Notes: a model not told the origin generated them from the letters alone. A DNA stretch of 64,000 nucleotides from Sphagnum compactum (GCA_965153455.1 OZ234493.1:19644213-19708212), one strand, 5' to 3'. Positions 44,391-57,516 are shown, counted from the first letter of the stretch. A program made the numbers and translations.

Positions 44391-45556
44391 GTCCATCCTT
44401 TCTGAACTTATTAGAATTCCAACATGTTTGTTGAAAAGAATATGGATTGCCATGTCAGCATTGATGACACTTTGTTGCCAAATGACATGCCATGTCATCA
44501 TCACATGGAAGACTAAGTTGTTATTAATCGCAAAGGACAACAATATTTTCAACTAACTAATAAATGAAATTAATTCATCAAATCAATGACATGAATCATG
44601 ATGTGAAGTTAGTGTCACAAGTCATGAAGTGTTGTGACTACTAGTCAACCTCATTGCCATGTGGCATGCCACATCAACATCACACGACCATAAATAGTTA
44701 TTATTCACCAAAAGTTGCAAGAATGAATGGAATTTTGTTATTACCTAATTTTGGATGATTAAAAATACATTAAAAATGCATTTTTGATATTTTGATATTT
44801 TTGTAAAAACCATCAAGTTGTGATATTGACTACAATCACAAAACAATAATGCCATGTGGCACCACAATGTCTTTTATGACTATGAAGTCATTAACATGAA
44901 CTTGTAGTTACAATTATAGTAAAAAAAGACAATAGTCATTTTATTAACCAATTGTAAAACCCAAAATGTGTTGTTGTGATCAAATTCCATCAACCTACAA
45001 TCCTAATCTTTTCACCACATGGCTTTCCTTTGTAGTACCCTGTCACCATCACTACACCTTTATTGAGGCATATCACCATTGTTACACCATTGTTGCAACT
45101 AAAGTCACCATTATGATTCTTCTAAGTTATTTTAGGGTTGCAACTTGCTTTAAGCTTGTTGTGGCTAGTCTTTATTGTTGTACATCAAAGGTCTTAAAAA
45201 AATTTATGCATATTTTGAAATCCAAAGTACTCATGTTTGGGGGTTGTAATGAGTTATGTTTAAAGGTTGTGGGAGAAAGGAGGTGGGTTATGGCAAGTTG
45301 TTCAATGGACGTGGATCACTTAACGTTCAATATAATAATCAAGTTGGAGTTGAGCAAATTCGGAGCTCCAAAGTCCAAACTTCAAAGTGTTTTTTGTTTT
45401 CTCTTTTTTGAGTGTTTGCTTGTTCATCTTTTTTTAATTTCTTGTTTCCAAGTTCCACCATGTCTCCTCTTGTGATTTTGAAGAACTTCAAATTCAAACC
45501 CATTTTCCTTCTCACTACAAATGTTGAGATTGTTGATGTAGAAATGTTTGATCTAG
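44391..45556. other. Non-coding stretch
   Basis: The words TGCCATGTCA, TGCCATGTGG and GTCATGAAGT recur from 44450 to 44900. An open frame at 44966-45475 has low-complexity composition and no domain, so it is not called. Confidence 0.35.
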
Positions 45557-45664
45557 AACCTCTTATCGTAATGTTTGCTTTAAAACCAATTGTCGTAAAA
45601 TTTGCTTCATAACCTCTTATTGTAACATCTACTTCAAAACCTTTCATTATAACGTCTACTTCAA
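45557..45664. repeat. 27-bp tandem repeat, four copies
   Basis: Copies start at 45557, 45584, 45611 and 45638. Each is close to AACCTCTTATTGTAAC followed by a GTCTACTTCAA-like end. Because 27 is a multiple of three the array stays open in one minus-strand frame. Confidence 0.85.
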
Positions 45665-48600
45665 AGCCTACTTCATAACTTGTTCATCAAGTTTGTCATA
45701 CCTCAACAATAAATTTAAAAAACAAGATTGTGAAGGTAATAAACAATTCCAAGATAGATGAGCATAGTGTCTTCCTTACGCAAAGTCCATAGTAGATGAT
45801 AGAGGTGACACCATAAGTTTTTGTGTGTCTTGAATTTATGGTGCCAACATTTGTCATGGCATGCCATATTGTTTTGTGTGCCATGACATTTTTGAAGTCA
45901 TGAATTCACATGCATGTGTATGTGTACAAAATAATCTATTGTTGATTGTAATTATGATTATAACATTAATAGACATTTTGAAAAAGGTGATATATAACTC
46001 CTTGACTTTTTATTACTTAACACACTAGCTAACGTTAACATAACTATTAAATTAACCTATGTATGTAGATTATTTAATACAAACCTGCTTCGTGATATAA
46101 ACTACCTTGTAAATTACTTAACTAGACATAATAAAGTTATTACGTTTAGTATGTTTAAATATACTTAGAATATGTTAAACTTTTGTTTTGTTTCATTTCC
46201 AATTCATTTTCAACCAAGTTTGGATCATTTATTGTTTAACAATTTGATCCTTCACAACTTTAGGATTAGTTTTTATAATCTTTTAATTTGCTCCATATCA
46301 ACCAACAACATTTCACCAAGTGTTCAACCATGTCCAATGATCAATGGTCCTATCCACACAAAGGTTGGAAAATATCACGTTCATTGTTGGTTCGACAACA
46401 AGCTTGCATATCAAACCTTGTGAAACCAAGGATCCTCCGAAGTTTAGAGGCATAGGGTGATGGTGCACTACCATGTCCCATTATCACTTCAATGCCATTA
46501 ATTTCTTATGACATTTTGTTGCAATTGATGTTGGTTGGCTCTAGATTTTTTATTGGACTTTTATTCAAATTCAAGTTGAATTCTAAAAATTAGATTTGAC
46601 AGGCCTATGTAGGAGAAGAGCCAACATAAAATTAGACAAGGAATACCTTATTGTAACACCTAAAATTAAACCTAATTGTTAAGGGGGTAGGATGAGTATG
46701 TGATTTTGGATGAACAAGGTAGTTAGGAAAGGGACTAATAAGGGAACTTTGTAAGTTTGAATTTTGAATTCTTGTTGTTTAGATCATGATGATGTGACTT
46801 GGGATAGTTCAAAAGGGGAGAGTTTTGAAGAACAAGGGAGAGAAAGGAAGAGATGAGACACGAAGTTTTAAAGAAGAATAAGAAGAGCTGGAGGTACTTG
46901 CAGTAAAAAACCATAGACTTTGTTTTGATATAGCACATATTTTAAGTTTTTGGATTTTTTCAACAAAACATGGGATTATGTTATAATTTGGATTCATGTT
47001 TTCAGTAATACAAAGAAACACAAATTTCTATAGTGAATTCTATGTTCATATTTTATGTTGAATTTTTTGTAGTGTCAAATTATGATGAAATGAATTGTAA
47101 TCTTGTTTCTAAAATTTTTACAATGTATTTTGAAGTGTAGATTCTGCTTATATGTAATAACCATGAATATGATGTTGGAATGAATGGTATTGTTAAATTT
47201 GTTGAGACTTAAAATAGAAATAATGACATATGCATGTGAAATGCAAATATGTTATTACAATAGTGTGAAATATTTTACAAAAATTTAAATTTCACTTCTA
47301 CCACTAACTTGGGAAAAACCAAGGTCCATTAGACCCATTTCAGACCCGACATGAAGGCCTTATGAACCTTTTATGTAGGGCATGGGTTTTAATTTTAAAT
47401 AAGGCTAAAGTAAGGTCGAAATGTAATTATTAATTGTTTTTTTTACACTTCACAGCCTTTTCCTTGGGGCACCTTTGAAGCTTTCCTCATTAAATGGTTG
47501 GGCATTGTGCATGGGAAAAAAATGGGGTATTTGTTGGTAACTTTTTGAGTTTTCTCATTACAATTTTGGACAATGCATATGGGATAAAACTTGGTGTTAT
47601 TTGCCATCAGGCCAAAAGTGATGATTGTTTTTTGAAGTTTATGGCTTTTGAATCTTTGGGGGTCGGGGATGTTTCCTCATTCCTTAACCTTTTGAACAAT
47701 TTAAATGGTGCCAAATGCACATTGTAATGTTCTACACTTTGTCTTTAGACTCCTAAATTGTTTTTTCAATGATGGGCCAATTAAAAAGGCTCATTGCAAA
47801 AGACAAAATTCTTTGTGTCCACGCCCCCTCCCCCCTTTAACTACTTAAAATGAATCACACAATACACATTATATTCTCATAATATTGTTTTTGGAGGCAT
47901 GTTAAGGAATACTTTAAGAACCCATTGGGAAGTTAAAGGAACTTGATGAAACATTGTGAGAATCATTTGGGAACTTGGTGGGAACTTCAAATTTCAAAAA
48001 ATCTAAAATTGCTTAAAAATCAGCTTTGAAATCATCCCCAAGAATAAGCCAAAACTAGCTATTGGTTTTTATACAAGTTGAACTTTTTATATCCAAAATC
48101 ATTGGTTAAGAAATATTGAACTAGTCCCCTAGCAACTGATGGGTTTTAATTTTTGAAAATATTCTCTAGACTTGGAACCAAAAGATCTTCCATTCAAATA
48201 AAACTTTAGATTTGAACTGAATGGTTCCTGTAAAAACTAAGAACCAAGCAACATTTGTTACATCCAGTGTTGGGCAATTCCCATATTTGGGTGAGAATTA
48301 ATGCTTCTAGTTTTTTCATAAAGTTATAAGAACCAACTCAATTTGTTTTTTTGAGTTTGATGAGAACTGTTGAAGATATCAATATTTTATTTTAAATATT
48401 CAGCCAGTTCTCAAATTATCAATTTTCCCACATGTTAGAATAGTCGATTATCTCCAATGATTATTCAAAACTAGTTACTAAATTTATTCTAGTCAAACAA
48501 TGAGGTGTGCAATGTGCATCCAAGGAATGTGCACTCAAAATATTCTCCAATTTAATACCATATTTGTCCCATATTCTTTGCCCGAAAGTATGAGCATGTA

Positions 48601-49180
48601 TTGTATATAGATGGACTAAAGGGAAGCCCTTCTCAAATCACTATGTTGTTGGTACATAATGAGTTGAATCAACATGTCGAGAGCATTAAAAACAATGTCA
48701 ATCAATGTGACCCCTTAAAATGAAAACATTGAGCTTTGGGATGCTTCAAGATTATGATGACCGATAAATAAAAGCAGTTCATATTACCTATCCCTGGAGT
48801 AGATAGCCCCTTAATCCTAGACCTCTAAAATTGAGAATTGTTTTTGAGTTTTTTAAAAATCTTGGTCGGTTCTCATATTTTTATAATTTTTAATTTATAG
48901 CATGCTTCTTAAGTGGTGGTGCTCCTTGAAGTGATAATCAAAGGGACAGGAGTCATCCCGGGTATCGCCGGTATATACTTGACCGGTTCTTCCCAAAACA
49001 AAAGAACCAAATGATACCCAACCTGCTTCTGGACACCCTGTTCTATACCCGCCCAACACTGGGTGCAACTCTCCAACAAGCCACAGTCGCCGACTTCTTG
49101 GAGCATTAGACTTTATTTATTTATTATACTAGACTTTTTGTTTCCTTTCTTCCTAATCCACCACAAAATTTACTTCAACT
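45665..49180. other. Long non-coding stretch
   Basis: No gene recognised. 48260-48450 carries phrasing (AGTGTTGGGCAATTC, CTAGTTTTTTC, AGAACCAAC) related to the repeat at 3596-4080. The rest is AT-rich without clear borders. Confidence 0.4.
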
Positions 49181-49188
49181 AACCTAGC

Positions 49189-49462
49189 TATAAATAGCAG
49201 CTACTTGGCGCTTTTGAAGGGTGATGGCAGCAGCTGCTTGTGGACCTGCACAGCTGCTGTTGATGAAACCCTGCCGACCATGGAATTAACCAAAGCACGC
49301 CAAAAAAAAAAGAAAAAGGGAATGAATTGGAAGGACCCACGTCCAAGAAAGGCAAATGAACTACCCAAGAGGGCGAACCACAATGGCAACGTCAAGTTTC
49401 ATCTGCAATCCTCACTCAAGTATCCTAGTTGTGCTTGTTTGTCTTCTTGTGCCACCCATTAG
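49189..49462 (+). promoter_or_regulatory. TATA-like element and short downstream frame
   Basis: CTATAAATAG at 49188-49197 is an excellent plant TATA box. An ATG at 49222 opens MAAAACGPAQLLLMKPCRPW and stops after 21 codons. A second plus frame runs from 49205 to 49462. No domain is recognised, so this may be a promoter remnant or an unknown short gene. Confidence 0.3.
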
Positions 49463-50086
49463 GTACTTAGGACACCATAATGTGAAAATATAGATAGTCA
49501 TGATGCACACCAAAATCAGGGGGTAACCGACCACCACCTTTGGTAATTCGAAACAAGTTACACAATCTCCTAACAAAAGTTAAGGGCGCTATTCCACTAA
49601 AGGCCAGGCCACCTACCCACTTTTCAGTGGGACTTAGCCAAATGTGATGAAGGTATTCTTTTTGGGGTGAATACCAGGCATTTTGACCCATTATTTCCAC
49701 ATCATATGCCATTGATCTGATGGTACCTCCTCCACTTCCTAAAATATAAGTGTCAACTTAAAAGATAAGTTACAATTAAATGGTCTTTTTCATAAAGTGA
49801 GTACTTTAAATAAATAAAATAGTGACCAGTTTTGGGGTCTTAATTTAGTAATTTAGTTGGGTTTTCTGTATGAGGGATCCGTGGCAGTCGGTCACAATTA
49901 AGGAACACCATTCATGACCAAAACTGAAATATAACACAACTGGTGAAATTGTCTTAGTGTCTCACATGGTGAAAGTTCCATAATATGAATGATCACAAGG
50001 AATCATCTCCCCCCCCCCCTCGCCCCTCCCAAAATTGTGAGGTCCAAAAACAGGTTAACGTTGCAAATTTTAAGAAAAAACATAAA
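49463..50086. other. Non-coding stretch before the Helitron array
   Basis: A minus-strand frame (49467-49712) of about 81 codons is open but unrecognised. A run of 11 C followed by TCGCCCCTCCC is at 50009-50030. Confidence 0.35.
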
Positions 50087-50135
50087 TCTATATATATAAT
50101 ATCGGTGGTTTTGTCCTTGGGTGGTCGTCCTTTAG
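50087..50135 (+). other. Helitron 5' end
   Basis: It begins TCTATATATATAATATCGG and continues to TTGGGTGGTCGTCC. The phrases TTTGTCC and GGTGGTCGTCCTTT recur at 58505-58522 and 61033-61067 behind 3'-end copies. The base before TC is A. Confidence 0.7.
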
Positions 50136-50975
50136 GGGTCGAAGTGCAGTGACGACTTGAGGTGACGAAACCCAGTTTTGGTCCCCCTTTTTGTTTTCTG
50201 TGGACTGGAGTTATCCAGAAAGTCACCCTGTCTTTGGGCCTGCTTCCACTCCCTATCCCCTCTTTCAGTGGTATCCGCAAAGAAGGGAAATTCACAATGG
50301 CAAAGTTTTGCGTAGGTCCCGAGGAGGAGAAGAGAGGTGGGATGGGGCATTCTTGCAATGAAATGAGGGGCCCGACATGAGGCGGTGATGGCTAAGTGGC
50401 ATGGGACCCTTGAGTATGCTCGCTCATGCCTTTCACCTAGCATAAAGAATTGGATAAGTTTTCTTAAATAGATTACAGGTTACAAAACCATGTTCAAAGC
50501 ATCATCATTTCGTCAATCTCTTCACACGTTTTTTTCTCTTTTAAAAAAAATTATAAATATAAATAAATAAATAAATATATATATATATATCGAGAAACAA
50601 ATGGAAAACTCCATTGCAAAAATAAAACCATTACATCTCCATAAAAAAAGGACCGCTTTGCATTGGTAGCCAGAGTTTTTAAACAGTAGAAATCTGGGCC
50701 AGAAAAAAAAAAAAGCACTGCTTCACAACAGTTTTTTTGTTTTTTTTTTTCCAATTCCCTGATGGAGCCAGAGTGGTGAGAGAAACAAGACGCCATTGGG
50801 TACTGTGACTTGCAGATAAGGGATTTGAAAATGATGAGCATGCCTCTTCCTCTATATTTGGGACAGTTGATTGGCATGCACCTCTCCATGCATCCCGCGT
50901 GTCCTCTGTCCACACTACACACAAATGCAGGCCCATGTGGGCGTCGTAAGTTGAGTGGCCAGGAGTTTTTAAGGA
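50136..50975. other. Helitron interior without recognised gene
   Basis: Frames are open on both strands in 50160-50440 but match nothing I know. An (AAAT)n/(AT)n tract lies at 50555-50590. Captured host sequence is likely but cannot be identified. Confidence 0.35.
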
Positions 50976-51149
50976 CTGTCTCGTGGTGGATATCGTGCCG
51001 AAGGAGCTCCTGGAGCTGGGGGATATGGTGTCGAAGGAGGTACTGGAGCCGGGGGTTATGGTGCTGGAGGAGGTCCTGGAGCCGGGGGTTATGAAGGTTT
51101 CATCCGGAAAGTGAAGAGCATGATAGGTGGTCACCACAGAGACTACTAG
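50976..51149 (+). pseudogene. Captured glycine-rich last exon
   Basis: The frame reads LSRGGYRAEGAPGAGGYGV and continues with GAGGYGAGGGPGAGGYEG before FIRKVKSMIGGHHRDY and a stop at 51147. GGY repeats are typical of plant glycine-rich proteins. An AG lies just before the open part, so it looks like a terminal exon taken up by the Helitron. The parent gene is not recognised. Confidence 0.5.
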
Positions 51150-51821
51150 ATCCACTTCGTATGAAATTCCAAGCAAAATGCACCAAGTGATGTTTCTTAC
51201 ACATTTTGGTTCACAACAAATGTATTTTGCAGAATTTTTTTTGTTGTTTGTTGTCAATTTTGTTATAAAATCTTTACTTTTGCTTTTTTGGGGATACTAT
51301 GCTTTTGTTTCAATAATTTTTTGCACTTGGGAATATATGGAATATATAATGTAAGAAATATATCCCATATCCTAAAGTGCTGAGTTAGTGTTTTTGTGAT
51401 GCTATCTGAAGGTGCTCTTTGATTTGGAATTTTTTCTTGCAGGCTGAAAGTTACAAGGACCAGGAGCTCTTTGGATTCCCAACAGCAAAAATGGGGCGAA
51501 TTTGTTTTGCACCAGTGTATATTAATGTTTAGAATATTTTGTAAACAGGTATTTAGTGGTCTTTTTTGGGGAACAATTTCCTTCCTAATGTATATTAATG
51601 AGGAGAATTTTTTTTTTCCGTTCACAAAAGATAAGATTAGTTCTCGCTGAACCACCCTAAACCCTAATAATACTTCATTACCCAAAAGCATAGGGAAATT
51701 TTAGGACAAATTGTGAGATTCGGCTTCTTTGTAGGATATATTTTTTCAATACTAATAAACCTTCAACTTAAAAGACTATGATTTTTGGTCATGAGTTTTA
51801 TATGATTTATTGCTCCCACAT

Positions 51822-52620
51822 GTTTCAAAGCGTTACTGCTGGTGCAACATCATAATAACATGTTGTCATCAATTATTCATGCTCTATTTTGACTTATTGG
51901 TTTTTCTTTTTTTTTCTTCTTGCGAAATTGTTTTTCAGAACCAGATACAATTGGTGGGAACCAACTATGGTGGCATGGTGGCATTTCGGATGGTAGAGAT
52001 GTATCCAAATTTTGTGAAGAAAGTGGTGATTTCCAACTCAGGGGTGGGTTTCATGTCGACTAGCTTGGACGAGCTTCTTGCCAGGAGCAATCTATCCAGC
52101 ATATCGAAGGTCATGTCAAGGGAATGAAGGTCTTCCTTGCAAATGTGACATACAAAGCAATGTGATAGTTGCCTGCCTATCAAGAGAAATCTGTTTTACG
52201 AAAGTTGTGCAAACATGGCCATGTCACATAATTAGTGATCAGGAAGAACGTCCACGTCTTCAACCCAATGCCGATGCTCTCTAATTCCAGTGACGATGTG
52301 ATGTGAGCTCATTGCAGCCAAGGTGCATTGAAGAAATTTCTAGAATTGCAAATTGGAAAGCACTTCTGATGGAAGGAATATTGCTGTAAATTTAGCCAGT
52401 TTGACACTGTTTCTACAATTCTATCTTCGTTGTTGTCCAGGCAGAATTCCAAAGCGTTGTTGCTGCTGCAACATCATAATATTTCGACTTATTGGTTTTT
52501 TTTTTTTTTTCCTCTGGCAAAATTAGGCCCCGACAGGAATGGAGGCCCTGAGGATTATGATTTCTGGAGTTCTGACATCTGGAAAGGGGACGCAATGTGA
52601 GCTCATTGCAGACAACTTTG
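51822..52620. repeat. Diverged internal duplication in the Helitron
   Basis: CAAAGCGTTACTGCTGGTGC with AACATCATAATA at 51827 recurs as CAAAGCGTTGTTGCTGCTGC at 52451. In both cases TTGACTTATTGG- or CGACTTATTGG-like text and a T-run follow. GATGTGAGCTCATTGCAG near 52298 recurs as AATGTGAGCTCATTGCAG near 52594. The captured segment was therefore partly duplicated. Confidence 0.6.
51939..52109 (+). pseudogene. Captured alpha/beta-hydrolase exon
   Basis: After a TTTTTCAG acceptor the frame reads NQIQLVGTNYGGMVAFRMV, then EMYPNFVKKVVISNSGVGF and LDELLARSNLSSISK, followed by a GT. This matches the strand-nucleophile elbow-helix part of plant alpha/beta-hydrolases. The elbow normally has a catalytic Ser (G-T-S-Y-G-G); here it is Asn, so even in context this piece could not catalyse hydrolysis. 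It ends soon after in a stop at 52125. It is a single captured exon, not a gene. Confidence 0.7.
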
Positions 52621-52681
52621 CTTTGAACAGACCTCTTCACCTATCTCCCCCCCCTTCAACACAACAACTCTCATTAAACCA

Positions 52682-55600
52682 ATGAACGAAGAGGAAGAGG
52701 AGGCCCCTTTGGAGGACCCGCGCATCCATCGAAATCGTCTTGCTCGGGAGAGGCACGCTGCTCGATCTGAGAAGCAACGTGCGGTAGATGCCAACCGACG
52801 GGCAACTCATAGAGCTGCGCGTAGTGATGCGCAAATTGCTGCGGATACCAGCCGACGAAAAACTCAGAGAGTTGTGCGTAGTGATGTGCAAATTGCAGCA
52901 GATGCCAGCAAGCGCAGCGATGCCCAGATTACGGCGGATGCCAACCGACGGGCAGTAAAGAGAACTACACACAACAATGCGCAAAATGTTATGAATGCCA
53001 GCTGGCGGGTAGTTCAGAGAACTGCGTGCAACGATGTGCAAATTGCTTTAGAAAATGTTGGGCGTGTTAACGCCCGGACACTTTTGCATTCTGATAGGCA
53101 ACATGAAATGCATAACACAGATCCTCAGGCTCACCAGGGCCAGCGTGAGCAATTGCCGGAAGAGCGTCGCCAAGAAATTCAAAACATTGATTGTCAAGCA
53201 CGTAGTGCCCAGCGTGAACTAGATCGCGCAAACCAAGGTGGGAATCAAATGATACCTTTGGCGCGCCATGAATTTGATGGCAGCCATCGTGGTCTTCGCC
53301 ACACTTTAGGTGAAATGACCACTGTGTGTGGCAAGTGCGACGCCCTACACTTTTTGGAAGAGCGTGCTGCATCAAGTTCGTGCGCCAATCCGCAATTTAC
53401 ACTGTGTTGCGCGCAAGGTAAAGTGACGCTACCCCCGTTGGCACCCCCACCAGAGCCACTCAGGCGGCTCCTTACAGGTAAAGAAATGGATGCGAAAGAC
53501 TTTCGTCAGCACATCCGCTCTTACAACACTGCGTTAGCCTTCACGTCTGTGGGGGCCAACCTGGATACCAGTGTTGCCCAACCTGGCAATTATACTTACC
53601 GTCTTTGCGGTGAGCTTTACCACAGGATGGGGAGTCTACTTCCTCAACCTGGCGAGGCGCGAAAATTCGCCCAACTATACATCAGCGATCCGCATGCCGA
53701 GCTCGATGGCCGGATGGGCAATTTTGGTGGCTTGAATAGGGACACCATGCAGTCATTGCAAACGATGTTACATGCATGCAACCCCTATGCCATCATCTAC
53801 CAAACGGCCGCGGAACGGCTCCAAGGCGGGGCTATTGAGCTAAGTCTTCGTTTGGTGAACGATCGCCGCACTAATTTGCAATGTTATAATGCGCCAACTG
53901 TTGACGAAGTTGGCGCATTGATGGTTGGGGGCGATGTGGATGAAGTAGACGCACGCGACATTGTTCTGCGTTCGACTAATGGCTATTTTCAGCGCGTTTC
54001 TCCCCTGCACAGTGCATACGCACCACTACACTACGTGCTTCTCTTCCCAGATGGACGCAACGGATGGCATGACGGCATCCCATTGAATGGATTTCAATGG
54101 GATGGTTCCTTGTTCATCCAGGATGACGAGAATACAATAGGTGGTAAACGCGGTTCTGCGCGCGTCACCATGCTTCAATATTATGCATACATGCTACAGC
54201 ATCGCGTCAACCAGGAATGGATTCTACGAGCCGGAAGGCTTTTGCAACAATTCATTGTTGACGCGTATGCATGTACTGAACAGAACCGCTTGAAGTTTAT
54301 TCGCGAGAACCAACGACAGTTGCGTTGCGACTTGTACAATGGTCTCCAAGATGCATTGAATGCTGGCGACGTTCTCGGGAACGACGTCGGGCAAAAGATG
54401 ATTCTCCCGTCGTCATTCCAGGGTGGTGAGCGCGCCATGGGCCAATTGTACCAAGATGCCATGGCCAGGGTCCGCAAATTTGGTAAGCCGGACCTTTTTG
54501 TCACATTTACCTGTAATCCTAAATGGAAAGAGATTACAGATGCGCTTCTCCTGGGGCAGATTGCCAAGGATCGCCCAGAGTTAGTAACTCGCGTTTTCAA
54601 TTTGAAACTTGACACCCTTTTGAGGGACATCAAAGACGGTGTTCTTGGCAATGTGATTGCTAAAATTTGGGTCATCGAGTTTCAAAAGAGAGGCTTGCCC
54701 CACGCACACATTTTGCTCATTTTAGATGAAGCGTCAAAATTGCGCACCACCGAGGACTTCGATTCGATGGTATCAGCCGAGATTCCGGATTCGATACGCC
54801 ATCCTGAGGCATACGAGACGGTCACTTCGTGCATGGTGCATGGGCCATGTGGTCCAGATTTTCTCAACGCACAATGCATGGAGCAGGGAAAATGCAAGAA
54901 AAGGTACCCACGTTCCTTTAGTGAAGAAACGCGCTGTGATGTTGACGGGTACCCGGAGTACCGGCGGCGTCAAACCCGCATTTTTGTAGATCCAAAGACG
55001 CAGCGCGTGGTGGATAACCGGTGGATTGTCCCGTATAATCTTCACTTGGCAACCAAGTACCATGCGCACATCAACGTGGAGATATGTTCGTCCATATCTG
55101 CCGTCAAGTACATGTACAAGTATGTGTACAAGGGACCTGACCGTGCTATTGCCGTTGTCGAAAGGCAGGCGAATAGGCATGGCCAGGAGAACAATGCGCA
55201 GGTGGTTGTTGCTAATGGTGAGGGGCAAAACCACGATGAAATTAAAGCATACCTTGAAGGACGTTATGTCTCTGCTTCCGAGGCATCGTGGCGTCTTTTC
55301 TCTTTTAGAATGCATGAAGGGACACCGTCTATCACACGCCTTGCCGTGCACGAGCCTGGAATGCATCAGGTCATGTACAATGAAAGTGCCAGTATTTTTG
55401 AAACTATTCATAGCGAGCAAAACCAGAAAACAACGCTCACCGAATACTTCCAAGCCAATATTGATTACCCCTTGGCAAGAAAAGTCACGTACATGGATTT
55501 TCCTTCTGTGTTTACATGGACCAATGGGACGAAAAAATGGACCATCCGGCAGAGAGGGTGCTGTGTCGGGCGCCTTTATTTCGTTAGTCCTTCCGCTGGC

Positions 55601-57516
55601 GAACGCTATTTCTTGCGTACATTGTTAACGAAGGTCAAAGGTGCTATTTCTTTTGAAGTTCTTCGCACAATTAACGGTGTTGTCCATGACACATTCAAAT
55701 CAACGTGCATTGCACTTGGTTTGTATGACTCGGATGACGAGTGGAATGCCTGTTTAGGAGAAGCAGTTGTCATGCAAACAGGTGCGCAATTGCGATCTCT
55801 GTTTGTGACCATCTTGGCCTTTGGCGTTCCAGGTGAGCCGCGCATGCTCTGGGACAAGTACAAGGAGCACATTTGCGATGACTGCAAGGTAGCATTACAA
55901 CGTCGCGGTATAATGGAACCGTCCATTGAGCAAATTGAGAGTTGGGCATTACATTCCTTACGGGATACGCTTGCCAAATTTAACAAAACTCTCGAGGATT
56001 TTGGCCTTCCTACCCCCTCTGTTGCCTTTCATCGATTAGAGACCAATCGCCTGCTTGAGGTGGAGCGCGACTACAATGTTGAAGTCTTGCAAGTCAAGGT
56101 GTCTACGGCCATTGAGAGCCTCAATAATGGGCAGCGTGCAGCCTATGATGGCGTAATCAATGCATATGCTGCCCATCACGCTAAAGTCATCTTTATCGAT
56201 GGCCCCGGTGGAACGGGTAAAACCTACATCGAAAACTTGATTTTGAACGCTGTGCGTTCGTGTGGCGATATTGCACTTGTTGTCGCCTCTTCAGGCATTG
56301 CTGCACTTCTGCTCTCTGGAGGGCAAACGGCCCATTCGTACCTGAAGATCCCGATCGCACTCGACTGTACGTCCTTATGTTATATTCGTAAACAAGATGA
56401 TTTAGCGGCGCTAATCCGTCAAACGAAACTCATCCTTTGGGATGAAGCTCCTATGACTAATGAGCTCGTTTTTGAAGCGGTGGATCGAACTTTGCGTGAC
56501 CTTACAGACAGGAATGAACCCTTTGGCGGCATTGTTTTCGTCATGTCAGGGGACTTTCGCCAAGTCCTTCCGGTCATTCCCCGGGGATCCCATGCAGACA
56601 TTGTCTCTGCATCGATCAAGAACTCCTACCTATGGGAATCTGTTGAGGTATTCCGTCTTTCGAAAAATATGCGAGCCGATGATGCCATTGCTATTCACCC
56701 CGATCTTGGGAATCGCACTTTTGCAGACTGGCTTCTTTGTCTTGGCAACAACGAGTTAGAAACCATCGATGAGGACTACATCAAATGTCCAGACATGATG
56801 AAACTCCCTCCTGCGGACACACGAGCCATGGCTGTGGCCATCTACCCTCAACTACACAAGGGCCAGGTCACAAACGAGTATTTGCGTGAGCGCGCGATTT
56901 TGGCTCCTCGCAACAAGGAGGTTTCGCTAATAAATGTGATGGTTTTAAGCTACCTTCCAGGCGCACAAGTTGACTTCCTTAGTGCGGATTTCGCAGAGGA
57001 CTTGGAAGTGGCGAACACATACCCTTCCGAATTCCTCAACACTTTGGAAGTCAGTGGCATGCCTTCACACAAGCTGTCGTTCAAGATTGGCGCACCAGTG
57101 ATGCTGTTGCGCAATCTTGACCCCTTGGCTGGGCTATGCAATGGACGCGCCTGATTATTCGACGCTTCACGATGCGAGTCGTTGAGGCTGAGATCATCAC
57201 AGGCAAAGGGGCTGGTAATGTGGCCTTTATCCCGCGCATTAAGTTCATTTCCGATAACAGCGGTTTGCCATTTACATTTGCAAGGAAGCAATTTCCTTTG
57301 CGGCTAGCCTATGCGATGACTATTAATAAGTCTCAAGGGCAGACCCTCTCTCATGTTGGCCTTCATCTCGCAGATGACGTTTTTTCGCATGGCCAACTTT
57401 ATGTTGCCTTTTCACGTGCCAAGGCACCAGCGAACATCAAAGTTCTATTGCCAGACACAATGCATGGCCGGATTGGCCTTATGCGCAATGTTGTGTACGA
57501 AGAAGCCCTCCTTTGA
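52682..57516 (+). pseudogene. Helitron Rep-helicase, one frameshift
   Basis: One open frame of 1,490 codons (52682-57154) plus a second frame (57136-57516) encode a nearly complete RepHel of about 1,610 residues. The N-terminus has Arg/Ala-rich repeats (about residues 20-120) and a Cys cluster (VCGKCDALHF). The rolling-circle Rep has FVTFTCNPKW (about 604), the two-histidine GLPHAHILLIL (about 670) and a tyrosine motif YMYKYVYKG (about 809). The Pif1-type helicase has Walker A GPGGTGKT (about 1173), WDEAPM (about 1254), SGDFRQVLPVI (about 1289) and, after the break, AMTINKSQGQTL and FSHGQLYVAFSRA. The break is a 1-bp loss near 57141 after GLCNG. Rep nicks and joins DNA at the element ends while the helicase unwinds it. 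This single lesion, with every motif kept, indicates recent activity or a sequencing error. Confidence 0.9.

Noticed and set aside
44966-45475. 169-codon plus-strand open frame
   Set aside because: Low-complexity Cys/Leu-rich composition in AT-rich DNA and no recognisable family.
50679-51257. 192-codon minus-strand frame with Ser/Thr-rich repeats
   Set aside because: It mirrors the glycine-rich captured exon on the plus strand, which has the better splice context and stop.
52637-53041. Minus-strand repetitive frame opposite the Helitron N-terminus
   Set aside because: It is the shadow of the Arg/Ala-rich repeats of the Rep-helicase on the other strand.
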